Origin: Endotrypanum monterogeii | Lineage: Eukaryota; Euglenozoa; Kinetoplastea; Trypanosomatida; Trypanosomatidae | Assembly: GCA_000333855.2 (NCBI GenBank) | Contig: CM007319.1 | Span: 1,400,694 to 1,464,693 of the forward strand | Direction of reading: 5' to 3' | Length of the DNA stretch: 64,000 nt | In this document: piece after piece, positions 29,859-40,100 of the stretch | How positions within the stretch are numbered: position 1 is the stretch's first letter | Layout: the number at the start of each line of letters is the position of its first letter | Program-made: the position numbers and the translations under genes | The notes under the pieces: model-generated | The model's input: the letters and a program-made list of their open reading frames with translations, nothing else | The model's database searches: none | What the model was told of the DNA's origin: nothing

Positions 29859-30927
29859 CCGTGAATGACAAAACATGAAATGAAGCCTTCTCGACATATC
29901 GGAAAGGAGCTGGTGGTGTGTGTCGGTATCCCTGCTGCTTTACCTCATGTTATTTCCTTCCCCCTCCCCCCTCCTTCTACTTGGTGTCGAAGAGACCGAG
30001 TCACTGAGAAGGGGCTCCTCAGCTACGAGGGCAAATGCATCTTCCGGAGAGCCAAGGGGGAAAAACAACAGCATGGCCGCGTGGATGGCTTTTCCTCCAC
30101 CTGCAGCGAAGTTCATGTGCGTGTGTATGAAAAGACTACTAACGTCGTATGATGTGGCTTTTGTGCGTCTCACCCGTGATTGAACGCGTGTTGGCTTGTG
30201 TATTTTTTCCCCTGTATCGAACTTATCCTGGCATGCATTCGTTACAGCCACGTCAGACGACAGATGATGCCATGTGCAGCTAGTTTTTGATTTACTTTCT
30301 TCGATCATGTTCTTCATCTTCTTTGCCTCATCTCTTGACTACGCTCGACCACATTGTCGCCTGTGTGCGCTCACTGCACTCAACTTCTTCCATGACACGC
30401 ACGTGCGTTCATGTCTGCGCACCATCCCCAGGAGTAGCACCTTACTTCTCCTTATCTTCAGCTTTTGTACCCGACGTATTCTCCCAGGTGTCTTCCTCTT
30501 CCCCCCTTCTCGCTATTGCTTCGTTTCGCCTGGGGGCTCTTGATGAGGTACTGTGCGCGAAACGTAGGGGACAGGGCATACGCAAGGAAATTAAGGGGAG
30601 CGAGCACCAGGTGACTGTATAACGTTTTATATGGGGCAGAGCGCAAACCCTCACGCACCTGTGTTCATACGCAGCAGTCAGGCACACTAGTATTTGACAC
30701 CAGCGCCTTCCTCCGCCACTACCCCGGGCAAAACTAGGAGTGGGGAGGGAAGGAAAGAAAGTGGAGAAGCGAACAGTGTTTGCCAGGCGTGGGGGCATAA
30801 AACGGAGGCCCCAGTGCTTCTTGATTAGGCGTGTTCGGTGTTTAGCGTGCTGCACCCGTTTCGTCACCACCTTCGGCTTACACGTTGTGGACTGACTGCT
30901 GAGTTTTTTCCCCTGAATCTAGGCCTA
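29859..30927 (+). other. Spacer of 1.07 kb
   Basis: No credible gene; frames on both strands are Ser/Leu/Arg-rich and lack structure. The right end carries the pyrimidine tract of the next gene (30904-30920). Confidence 0.6.
30904..30922 (+). promoter_or_regulatory. Predicted trans-splice acceptor with very short 5' UTR
   Basis: Pyrimidine-rich stretch and AG at 30921-30922, only five bases before the ATG at 30928. If used, the gene-specific leader is 5 bases and the 39-base spliced leader provides nearly all of the 5' UTR. Confidence 0.5.
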
Positions 30928-32742
30928 ATGCTGCGCCGTACCGTCTTGGCGAGGCGCTACCCCTTCAATAAGCGCGGTCCTCGTGAGCGAAAATCATGGA
31001 AACATCATGTTCTGACAGAACCTCCAAAACCGGTGGAGTGGCGCGACCCAAAGGTGTGGACAAAGGACTTGAGTCAGATGAAGTCATTTGACGCGCCCCA
31101 ATGGGACCTGTGGCTTAACCGCGCCAGGTCACAAGATATGGACGAAGCCCTGCAGCCTTTTATGGATATGCCGCAGTCTCTCAAAGACCGCCGGTATGAT
31201 ATTCCCTGGTGGGCGAACCCTTTCGGAGCGTGGTACCTGCAAAACGTGCTTTCCGTGGAGCTAATGAAGCTGCCTGGTCGAACAAATGCCGAAAAAATTG
31301 CCATCTATCGGGGGCGAAAGAACCCTGCCACCTGGGACAAGTCAAAGGAGAGACTCATGGACGATGAGGTGTTGCTGAAACAGATCGTCAAAGAGCGCTG
31401 GCGCACACTCGAGTTCGGCGACCGCGATGCTGGGTATCCGTGTACGTTCAGCGACTACATTCAATTTTTGAACGAGTGGTTCAAGTCATTAGATGAGGAA
31501 GGTCTGCAGCGTCTGCGTGAGCACTTTGACCGAAAAATTCGTCCTCTTCTGGCCGTGATGACGCATGTAGATTTGATGTGGCTTGAGTCGCTCACACAGA
31601 ACTCCGTGCAGAACAAAGAGCAGTTAGAGCGACGCATCGGATTTCAGACGTCACTAGGTACGCCCGAGTTCTTCGATATGTCAAAGCGACTCCGGTACGA
31701 AATTAATGAGGATTACAAAGTGCGCGATGAACTAGGGCCGGAGCTATTTGCGCTCTGGAGCAAGGCGCCTGAGCGCTGGCCACCGGAGCGGTTGGCGAAG
31801 ATGTATGGCCTCGACTTCACGCTTGTCAGGAAGATTCTTGTCTGGCACCACTTCAAAGCGTGCTACGACGCTTGCGTAGAGCCAGACTGGTCCTTGCCAA
31901 AGCGCCTCTTCGCTCTTGAGTGGATTCGCGACGTGCGGGCTCGCAAGCAGGGGCTGTTTTATGGTAAGTTACGCTTTGCAGAACAGAAAATCACGTTTTA
32001 CAGCGACAAGTTTCTCTTCCGCGACCTTGTTAATCGCCGTGAGGCCAGCTACGCGAATGTTTGGGAGATGGACGATCCGTATCGCTTCTTACAGACTGAG
32101 CAGGATTATGAAGACTACTGGGGGGACAACTACGACGTCTATCGTCGTATGTTCCCCGAGATGATCGGCAAGACCGGCGAGCCGGTGCAACAGTACAGCC
32201 AGATGCCTGTTTGGGCCGGGCCGCATCGTGACCACGCCAACAAGTCCGAACACAACTGGATGTTTGCCGAGATTGGTGTGAATGTTGGCCATGAACCCCT
32301 GAAGAAGCTGGAGCTCGATCCGACAAATGAGAAGCGTCGTCGTTTCGTAATCCGCCAGCCCGACGGTTCCCTGCGGTCAGCAAAAATGTCTGAGATGCGG
32401 GCATGGTACTGGAAGGAGGAGTGGGCAGACTTCCGCTTCTGGGCCCCACAAATGGAGTGGGGTGTCGAAAATACGCCGTCCATGGAGCAGTACCAGGAGC
32501 ATGTACCGGACACACCCGATGCTGACTATCGCAAGCAGCGCCGTATTCAGTCCCGGCCTGTGAAATGGTTTTACGAGAGCCACTACAGCCGCAGTGGCAA
32601 CTTTGCTGGGTTCCAGCCTCTGCGGTTCATGCAGCGCCGTACCCAACGTGAGGTGCGGTGGCCAGACGTCATCAACGCTGCTGTGCAGATCGAGAAGAGC
32701 AAACCCAGCTCCTACGTGTTCAAAGCGATACCCGAAATGTAA
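30928..32742 (+). CDS. Probable mitochondrial protein, mitoribosome/regulator-like
   Basis: A 604-residue, Trp/Arg-rich protein with a basic, acid-free N-terminus (MLRRTVLARRYPFNKRGPRERK) typical of a mitochondrial presequence. A segment at about residues 281-305 (ERWPPERLAKMYGLDFTLVRKIL) has the helix-turn-helix look of the eukaryotic mitochondrial regulator / mS35-type family (L-A-x-x-Y-x-x-x-x-x-x-V-R-x-I-L). That and the composition suggest a kinetoplastid mitoribosomal or mitoribosome-assembly protein. I cannot assign the exact subunit. The frame is open 30 codons upstream to an ATG at 30838, but a pyrimidine tract and AG interrupt that part, so the ATG at 30928 is preferred. Confidence 0.72.
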   Translation: MLRRTVLARRYPFNKRGPRERKSWKHHVLTEPPKPVEWRDPKVWTKDLSQMKSFDAPQWDLWLNRARSQDMDEALQPFMDMPQSLKDRRYDIPWWANPFGAWYLQNVLSVELMKLPGRTNAEKIAIYRGRKNPATWDKSKERLMDDEVLLKQIVKERWRTLEFGDRDAGYPCTFSDYIQFLNEWFKSLDEEGLQRLREHFDRKIRPLLAVMTHVDLMWLESLTQNSVQNKEQLERRIGFQTSLGTPEFFDMSKRLRYEINEDYKVRDELGPELFALWSKAPERWPPERLAKMYGLDFTLVRKILVWHHFKACYDACVEPDWSLPKRLFALEWIRDVRARKQGLFYGKLRFAEQKITFYSDKFLFRDLVNRREASYANVWEMDDPYRFLQTEQDYEDYWGDNYDVYRRMFPEMIGKTGEPVQQYSQMPVWAGPHRDHANKSEHNWMFAEIGVNVGHEPLKKLELDPTNEKRRRFVIRQPDGSLRSAKMSEMRAWYWKEEWADFRFWAPQMEWGVENTPSMEQYQEHVPDTPDADYRKQRRIQSRPVKWFYESHYSRSGNFAGFQPLRFMQRRTQREVRWPDVINAAVQIEKSKPSSYVFKAIPEM

Positions 32743-33031
32743 GAGGGATACCTCTAAGCTTTCTCGGTGCGTATTCCCGTCGCCAGGGTGCTGTGCCGTT
32801 CTATTGTCTTTTCATTTATCTGGGTGACGGTTTCTGACTGTATGCCTGGGCTTAAGGGAAGCGCTGAGTGGCATGCGGTAGGGTTTTCTCGGCTCACACC
32901 ATGTGTTTGCCTGAGTACTTCGTTATCCGTTGCTGCCCCTTGCATTGTGGCTGTGCAGTGGTCACCCGTGGTGTAGATTTTTCTGCCCCGATTTGATGGG
33001 GACTGTGCTGCTTTCTGCAGTGGAAAGGGGT

Positions 33032-33064
<33 letters not shown>
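33032..33064. repeat. (GT)n microsatellite
   Basis: GT run with one interruption, in the 3' flank of the 30928-32742 gene. Confidence 0.88.
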
Positions 33065-34022
33065 CTGTGCCGGTTCCGATCCCCGTCCATTGGAAGGGGA
33101 AAGGATTGAACAGAAACATACAAAAAGCCAACGAATCGTTTCTCCCCACCGTCGAACGCTCAGTGAGCATGTGTGCTTCGGTTTGGGAAACTAGTAGCTA
33201 GTCTGTAGTTGTCACTGCAGCCCCCTCACCATCGACATCTCCGAGTAACTCCGTTCGTTGGTGATCAGAAACCCAAGAGAGATTAATTGACATCCAATAC
33301 TTTTATGCACTTTTTTTTTCCTCGACCTCAATGCGCAATAGGGTTTCTTGGTCGAGAGGGGTACGAGTCGGGAGTCTTTATCCCGCGAGAAGAATCCCGT
33401 CTAGCAGTAGAGACCACGCGGGCGAGAAGATGATATGCTCCTTTGCGTTCTGTCACCCTTGTACGCAATTTTTCCCATTCAAACGCTCTCACTTTGACTT
33501 CTCCACTTCGACCAAATCCTCTACCTTTTCTCTCGCTCGCGCCCCCTTTCCTCCCATTTTCTGTGAGTTTGTGACTCTTTTCGTCGATGAACCGCACTAC
33601 CTTGGCGCTTTCTTGATTATTTTTTTCTCGTACTATCGCGCCCGCTCTGTTTTCCATCTTGTAGCTCATCAACGTCTTTCCAATCCTCACCGATTTGTTT
33701 CGCCGCTTAGTTCGGTCTCCTCTCGCTCTGAAGTAATCGGGAAAGAAGTGGAAAAAAAGGAATTCCCGATTCAACATCCACCAAGGAGATTCACACTCTG
33801 AAACAGTACGGCGCGCGCGGAAAGAAAGATATCGCTGTGAGCTGTCTTTTTTTGTTTCTAATCTCTGACTTGAGCGAAAAAAAAGGGGGACTGGCAGAAA
33901 ACTGAGACGCAAGCCAAAGGAGGTCTCAACAGCCCTCACCGAGCGTACGCTGTTTTTTTTTTTTGATCTGTATCTCTGCAGAGAAGAGTTCTCGTAAATA
34001 TTGGCAGCCGAACGTCCACAAT

Positions 34023-34046
34023 ACACACACACACACACACACACAC
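34023..34046. repeat. (CA)n microsatellite upstream of PRP8
   Basis: Twelve CA units about 57 bases before the predicted pyrimidine tract of PRP8. Confidence 0.9.
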
Positions 34047-34102
34047 TTATTATCATTTCACTCTTTTGGTCCACTTTTCTCACTACCGTCATTAATTCGC
34101 AT

Positions 34103-34122
34103 CGCTTTCTTCCGTCCTGCAG
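34103..34122 (+). promoter_or_regulatory. Predicted trans-splice acceptor of PRP8
   Basis: CT-rich tract ending in CCTGCAG (AG at 34121-34122), 29 bases before the ATG at 34152. Confidence 0.65.
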
Positions 34123-34151
34123 AGGGGGTGAGACAGAACATCTGGGGAAGG

Positions 34152-37100
34152 ATGAGCGCAGCGGTCCCTCCGGGGTTTTCAGAGGACGATGACGAATTTG
34201 TCGATGTAGACCCCGCCCTCCTGGCAGAAATGAATAAGGAGGAGCAGGAGGAGTCGAGGAAGCAGCAAGTGCTGGCATGGCGGCGTATGAACACGGAGCG
34301 GTATGGCTTTCGGTCCGCGTACCGAGCGGCGGTGGGGGAGAAGGACTTGATGCCGCCAGAGTTCATCCGAAAGGTTGTGAAGGATAACGGTGATCTTGGC
34401 GGAAAGCGCTTTAAATCGGAGCGTAAGCTGTGCGTTGGTATGTTGCCTTACATACCACTGGCTTTGTTCAAGCTCCTAGAAAATATGCCGATGCCGTGGG
34501 AGGAGACGCGCTACGTGAATGTCGTGTACCACGTTGGCGGTGTACTCACCATCGTGGATGATACCCCCACCGTGGCAGAGCCGCTTTACGTGTCGCAGTG
34601 GGGCACGATGTGGACAAAGATGCGCGCCAACAAGGTCGAGCTTCTGCAGGAAGGCGGTGGATTCCGGCGCGCCGTGCACAAGGGTGACGAAAATGAGCCA
34701 CCATTGGACTTCGCCAACTACCTCATGGACCGTGTGCCACCACCGCCTGTGCACGACGATCTTGACGAGGAGGATAATGCTGGTATCGCAGGTTGGTTTT
34801 ACGATCCTTTTCCGCGCTTGGTGACGCCAAACCAGATCCGGGGCTCTCGGCGACCGAATGGCTATTACTTCACTCTTGATGTGATGGAGGCGCTTTACCG
34901 GAACGCGTCGCCTGTTCTCCCGACACTCGACGACGGCAACTATTTTTACTTGTGGGACCTGAAGTCGTTCTATGCTGCCAAAGCGATGCACTTGTCTATC
35001 CCACGCGGCCCCAAATTCGAGGCCCCGCCTGCAATTCGTGCGAAGCAGGACGAGGACGACGATTGGACAGAGTTCAACGACCTCCGCCGTATTATTCACC
35101 GCGATAATCCTCGCAAGCCGCGCTTTACGATGCTGACAGAGCGCCAGATCGCTTTTCCTTTTCTGTATGGCTCGGTGGTGGATGGAGTGGAGCTAGCACC
35201 CTACCACTATCCACCCACCGTGCGTGTGGAGAACGATGACCCCGAACTGCCATGCTTTACCTTCCACTCCTCGCTGAACGCCATCAAGGCTGTGGGAAAG
35301 AATTATAGAGACATCCCACGCGCACAGGCAGCGCTGTGCTCCTCTACATGGGATCGCGCGGGAGGTGAAGGCGTTGAGGACGCAGCGGACGTGCCTTTGG
35401 TGCTGCCGGACGACTTTGAACCTTTTCTCTCATCGCTACCGCTGGAGCAACCGAATACAAAGACGGCTCTGTCGCTCCTCTTTGCGCCGACTCCTTATAA
35501 TGCCTTTGAGGGGGGTATGAAACGGCGCATGGATGTGCCACTGTGCGACAAGTGGTACCAGGACCCACCAGACTTACTGACGTCAGATGAACGCGACAAG
35601 ATCCTGCGCAGCTACACCCAGCTTCTCAAACATCACGTCAAGCGATCTTTGCTCCACAGTGTGCGCCAACGGAGGAGCGCCGCTGCAGCCTCAGCAGCTG
35701 CAGCAGGGACGGACACGAGTGCCACACAGGAGAGTCGGCGCCTTGATAAGATGGCAGAGATGCGTTACTTTTCCAAGACACGCATGGAGTGGTTAGAGGC
35801 GGCGCTGCAAGTGATGCGTCAGGGTCACAACATGCTTGTCCAGCTCGTCAACATGAAGTGTTTGCCGTACGTGCATATCGACTACAATTTTGAGGCGAAG
35901 CCAACCCGCACACTGACGACAAAGGAAATCAAGAAAAGCCGTCTCGGCCCTGCGTTTCACATGATCCGTGAGCTGCTAGGCTTCATGAAGCGACTTATCG
36001 ATATGCATGTGATATATCGGCTAGGATCGACTGACGCGCTGCAGTTGGCGGACGCTACCCATTACCTTTTTTCCCACGTCGGCGTGCTGACTGGTGTGTA
36101 TCGCTACAAGCTCCGGGCTATGCGGCAGATCAAGCGGACTCGTGACCTCAAGCACATGTTGTATAGTAAGTTTAATGTTGGCGGTGTACCCAGTGGCCCT
36201 GGCAACGGCTTTTGGGGCCCGTCGTGGCGTGTGTGGGTATTCTTCTTGCGCGGCATGACACCGCTACTGCAGCGCTACCTAAGTAACTTGACCGATCGCG
36301 TGCTGCACGGCCGTGTACAGAAGGGTAAGGCAGCCGGCAAGAAAATTACCCGCCAAAGGGTCGAACCAGACAAGGATGTTAATATCAAAGAGGCCTTCCG
36401 CCGTGAGCTGCGGGAGATGTTGCCCGATAACGTGAAGGGCTCGGTCATTGTGACGATGGATCAGCACATGAATGAGGCGTTCCGGCACTGGCGGGCGGGA
36501 TTGTCGTGGAGCGTGCCTGGACTTGCGAAACCCCTAACAGACCTCGTCGGCAAGTACGTAAAGCTGCGCTCTGAGGAGTACATCCGAACGACCCAGTTGC
36601 AACGATGCCGCATTGCAGCAGGAGACACAGTGGACAAGCAGGCGTTCATGAAAAACTTAGGGCGCCTGACGCGGCTGAAAATCATGGATGAGCAGCATCG
36701 CCAGCGCCGGTACATGACGGGGGAGGACGCTGCCACGATCATGGCACCTGATGAGGCGTCAGAAATCTACCGCATGATGGCGAACTGGCTGAATGACCGT
36801 GGCTTCAAAAAGATCGCCTTTCCAGACCCCACTAAGATAGCAGAGTTGTCATTGTTGCAGCTTTCCCTCAATAGGCTACGCGACCAGCACAACATCGCAA
36901 ATCGACTGACAGCGAATCAACGTGAGGAGCAGGCCCGCATAGAGGAGGCCTTCAACGCGCCGCACGAAGCCCTGTCTCGCATTGTGGATGCTCTTGCCCA
37001 CCAGCGCCGCTTCAAGAACGTCGAGGTGGAGTACATGGACAACTTCTCGCACCTTTACCCCCTCTACAACGTGGTACCGCAAGAAAAGATGATCGACTCC

Positions 37101-40100
37101 TTCCTCGACCAGTACCTGTGGTACAAGGCAATGAATGTGCAGCGTCTTTTTCCAAATTGGGTGAAGCCGTCTGACGTGGAGCCGCTTCCTCACCTGCTCT
37201 ACAAGTGGTGCGAGGGTATCAACAACATCCCCGAAGTGTGGGATGTGTCGCATGAAGAGTCTGTGGTGCTCCTGCACAGCAACCTGGAGGATGAATTTTA
37301 CGAGAATGTGGACTGGATATTTTTCCGGCCCATGCTGGAGCTGATTATGGACAAGTCCCTCGTCGACTACATTGTGAGTCGCCACGACGTCGTGGTGGAG
37401 TTCAAGGACATGAGCTACCATCACTACAAGGGAATTCTTCGCGGCTTTATGTTCTCATCATTCTTGGCGCAGTACTGGGGTCTCGTGATGGATGTGCTGC
37501 TGATCGGTACACAGCGCAGCAAGGAGATAGCTGGTACAGCGCTGAAGCCGAACCCTTTCATGTCTTTTTTTCGCGATCCCTATCTTGCTACGTCGCATCC
37601 GACTCGTGCGTACTGCAGATACAAAAACGAGGTATACATCCTTTTGCGCTACACGAAAACAGAGGCGGATGAGATGCGACGTCGTTACCTGGAGGAGACC
37701 AAGTCAGATCCCGAGATTCGGGCTCTCAATGCGTCGGTGTACGGGTTCAAGAATGCGAAGGAGTGGCCACGCGACGCGCGCATGCGTCTTTTTCTGTCTG
37801 ACGTAAATCTGGCGCGCGCGGTGCTGTGGGAGTTTCGCGGTCGCTTGCCTCCTTCGATGGCGACTATCAAAGACTCGAACAGTTTTGTCAGCGTGTATTC
37901 CAAAGATAACCCCAATCTGCTCTTCCAAATGGCGGGCTTCTCCGTGCGGCTGCTGCCGGTGGTGCGCACCGAGGCAGATATCCTCGAAAACGAATCCATG
38001 TGGAGCCTGCGCAATCACACGACCAGGGATATCTCCTGCCGAGCGTTCCTCCAGGTGACCAAGGAGCACATCAACATGATTCGCAACAAAGCCCGTCGCA
38101 CTGTGATGATGGTCGGCAGCTCCACTTTTCACAGCATCGCAGCGAAGTGGAACGCGCTGATTACAGAGATTGTGCCGTACTATCGAGAAGCGATCCTCGG
38201 AACCGAGGAGCTGCAAGCGATTCTGGCGCGCGCAGAGCACCGTATGCAAGCGCGCGTGATGATGGCGTTGAATTCGCGTGCGAAGTCGCGCTTCCCACCG
38301 GCTATGTTCTACGCCCCATCCGATTTAGGTGGCCTAGGGATGCTTTCCGTGGGCCACTCCCTGATCCCCGCGAAGGATACTGTTTATTCAAAGACGACTA
38401 GCACCGGTGTTCAATTCTTCTACGCCGGCCTCACCAACGAGGAGGGTATCCCCATTCCCAACGTCCTACAGTATTACACTCCGTGGGAAACCGAGATCAA
38501 AGAAAGCGAAAGGGCGTGGCTAGAGTTCCGCACCCGCGAGCGTGAGGCGAAGGCGCGCGGTGGCCGTGTCTCGCTCGACGACATCGAAGACATTATCGAC
38601 AAAGGTATCCCACGCATCCGCGTACGTTTTTCGCGACATGCTCCACTTTTCCACTTCGATACCGGCTTTCGGGCTCGCATGGAATTCCAGCGCTACCTGG
38701 CTGGAAAATACCTGAAGAACTGGTGGTTTCACATGGAGCACGATGGCAACATTTGCGGGGGTGTGATGGAGCGCTACCGCGCTGACATGAACAACGCCCT
38801 GGGTGGTGTGGAGGCAATCTTGGAGCACAGTCTTTTCAAGGGAACTGGATTTCCGTCGTGGGAGGGCATCGAGTTCGACCGCTCCGGCGGTTTCGAAAAC
38901 TCAAAGAAGGATACAAAATTGGCAAAGCAGCAGCGTGCTGGTCTGAGCAAGGTGCCGAACCAGCGGTTCGCGTTGTGGTGGAGTCCTACAATCAACCGCT
39001 CTGACATTCAGGCCGGCTTCGAGTCAAAGGTGGAGACGACAGGCGTTTTCATGTGTGGTAAGTTGGAGACGATCAAGAAGTCGCTCATCAAGATCTTCAG
39101 CGGCTCTCTCTGGGAGAAGTCACACGGCGCCGTCGTGAGCGATGTGGCAAGCAAGCTGAAGGACAGCCTGATCGATCTCGGTGCAGCCTCCATAACGTTA
39201 CAGCAGCAGCATCCACAAAAATCTTATACTTTCACGAGCTCCGCTGCCGACATCATTTTAACCAGCGCTGCGCGCTGGTCAGTGTCGTCGAAACCGACAA
39301 CTCTCGCCGACGAAAATGGAGACGTCTATCAACACAACACGACCTCGAAGTTCTGGATTGATGTGCAGCTGCGGTGGGGAAACTATGACAGCCACAACAT
39401 CGCCGAGTACGCGAGGAAAAAGTTCTACGAGTACTCCACCGCGCGCATGTATCCATTTCCCGCCGGCATTGTCATTGCGATTGACCTGGCGTACAACTGC
39501 CATAGCGCCTTTGGATACTGGGTTCCTGGAATGAAGCCGTTCATGAACAAGCTCATGCCCGTTATAATGAAGAACAACATCACGCTCAACACACTGCGGG
39601 ACCGCATGAAGCGTGATTTGGGACTCTTCAGCTCGGCCCCGACGGAGGCGAGTCTTTCTGATACAAATATTGCCGAGCTGTTCTCGAGCGGCATGCGCAC
39701 GTGGATTGTGGACGACAGCGCCACATATGTGACGAGCGAGCAGCCGACACCGGATGGCGGCAAGAAGTTCAAGTCTGAAAATGGCTCTGTGCTGGTTTTT
39801 GAGCCCGTCTCTGGTTCGTTGAAGATGAGCGTAGTGCACCGCAGCGTCTTTGCGGGGCAGAAGCGACGCTCAAAGCTGGCGCGTGAGAAGGCAGCGGAGG
39901 AGATCGCGTCCTGGCTACGTAGCTGCCCTCCTAGCGAGCGTCCGAGCAAGATCATTGTCACCCGCTCTCGCTTCCGCCAAACGCTGCATAACATGCTGGT
40001 GCTCGACTACCCAAATATAATTATCGGTCAAAGCGATTTAAATCTGCCGCTGCCGATGGTTCTGCGTCACAGTCGCCTTGTCGAGTTGCGCATCGCGGCA

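Larger units (their letters stand above)
32743..34151 (+). other. Spacer of 1.4 kb before PRP8
   Basis: Contains a (GT)n at 33032-33064, T-runs at 33311-33319 and 33952-33964, a CT-rich half (33480-33560) and a (CA)n at 34023-34046. A 316-codon minus-strand frame at 33328-34278 overlaps the PRP8 start and is an artefact of purine-rich complement DNA. Confidence 0.6.

Noticed and set aside
33963..34151. N-terminal extension of PRP8
   Set aside because: It translates the CA repeat (Thr-His) and the pyrimidine tract; the ATG at 34152 follows the acceptor.
33328..34278. Minus-strand 316-codon frame near PRP8
   Set aside because: Antisense to the start of PRP8 and composed of Arg/Lys/Glu from the complement of a pyrimidine-rich leader.
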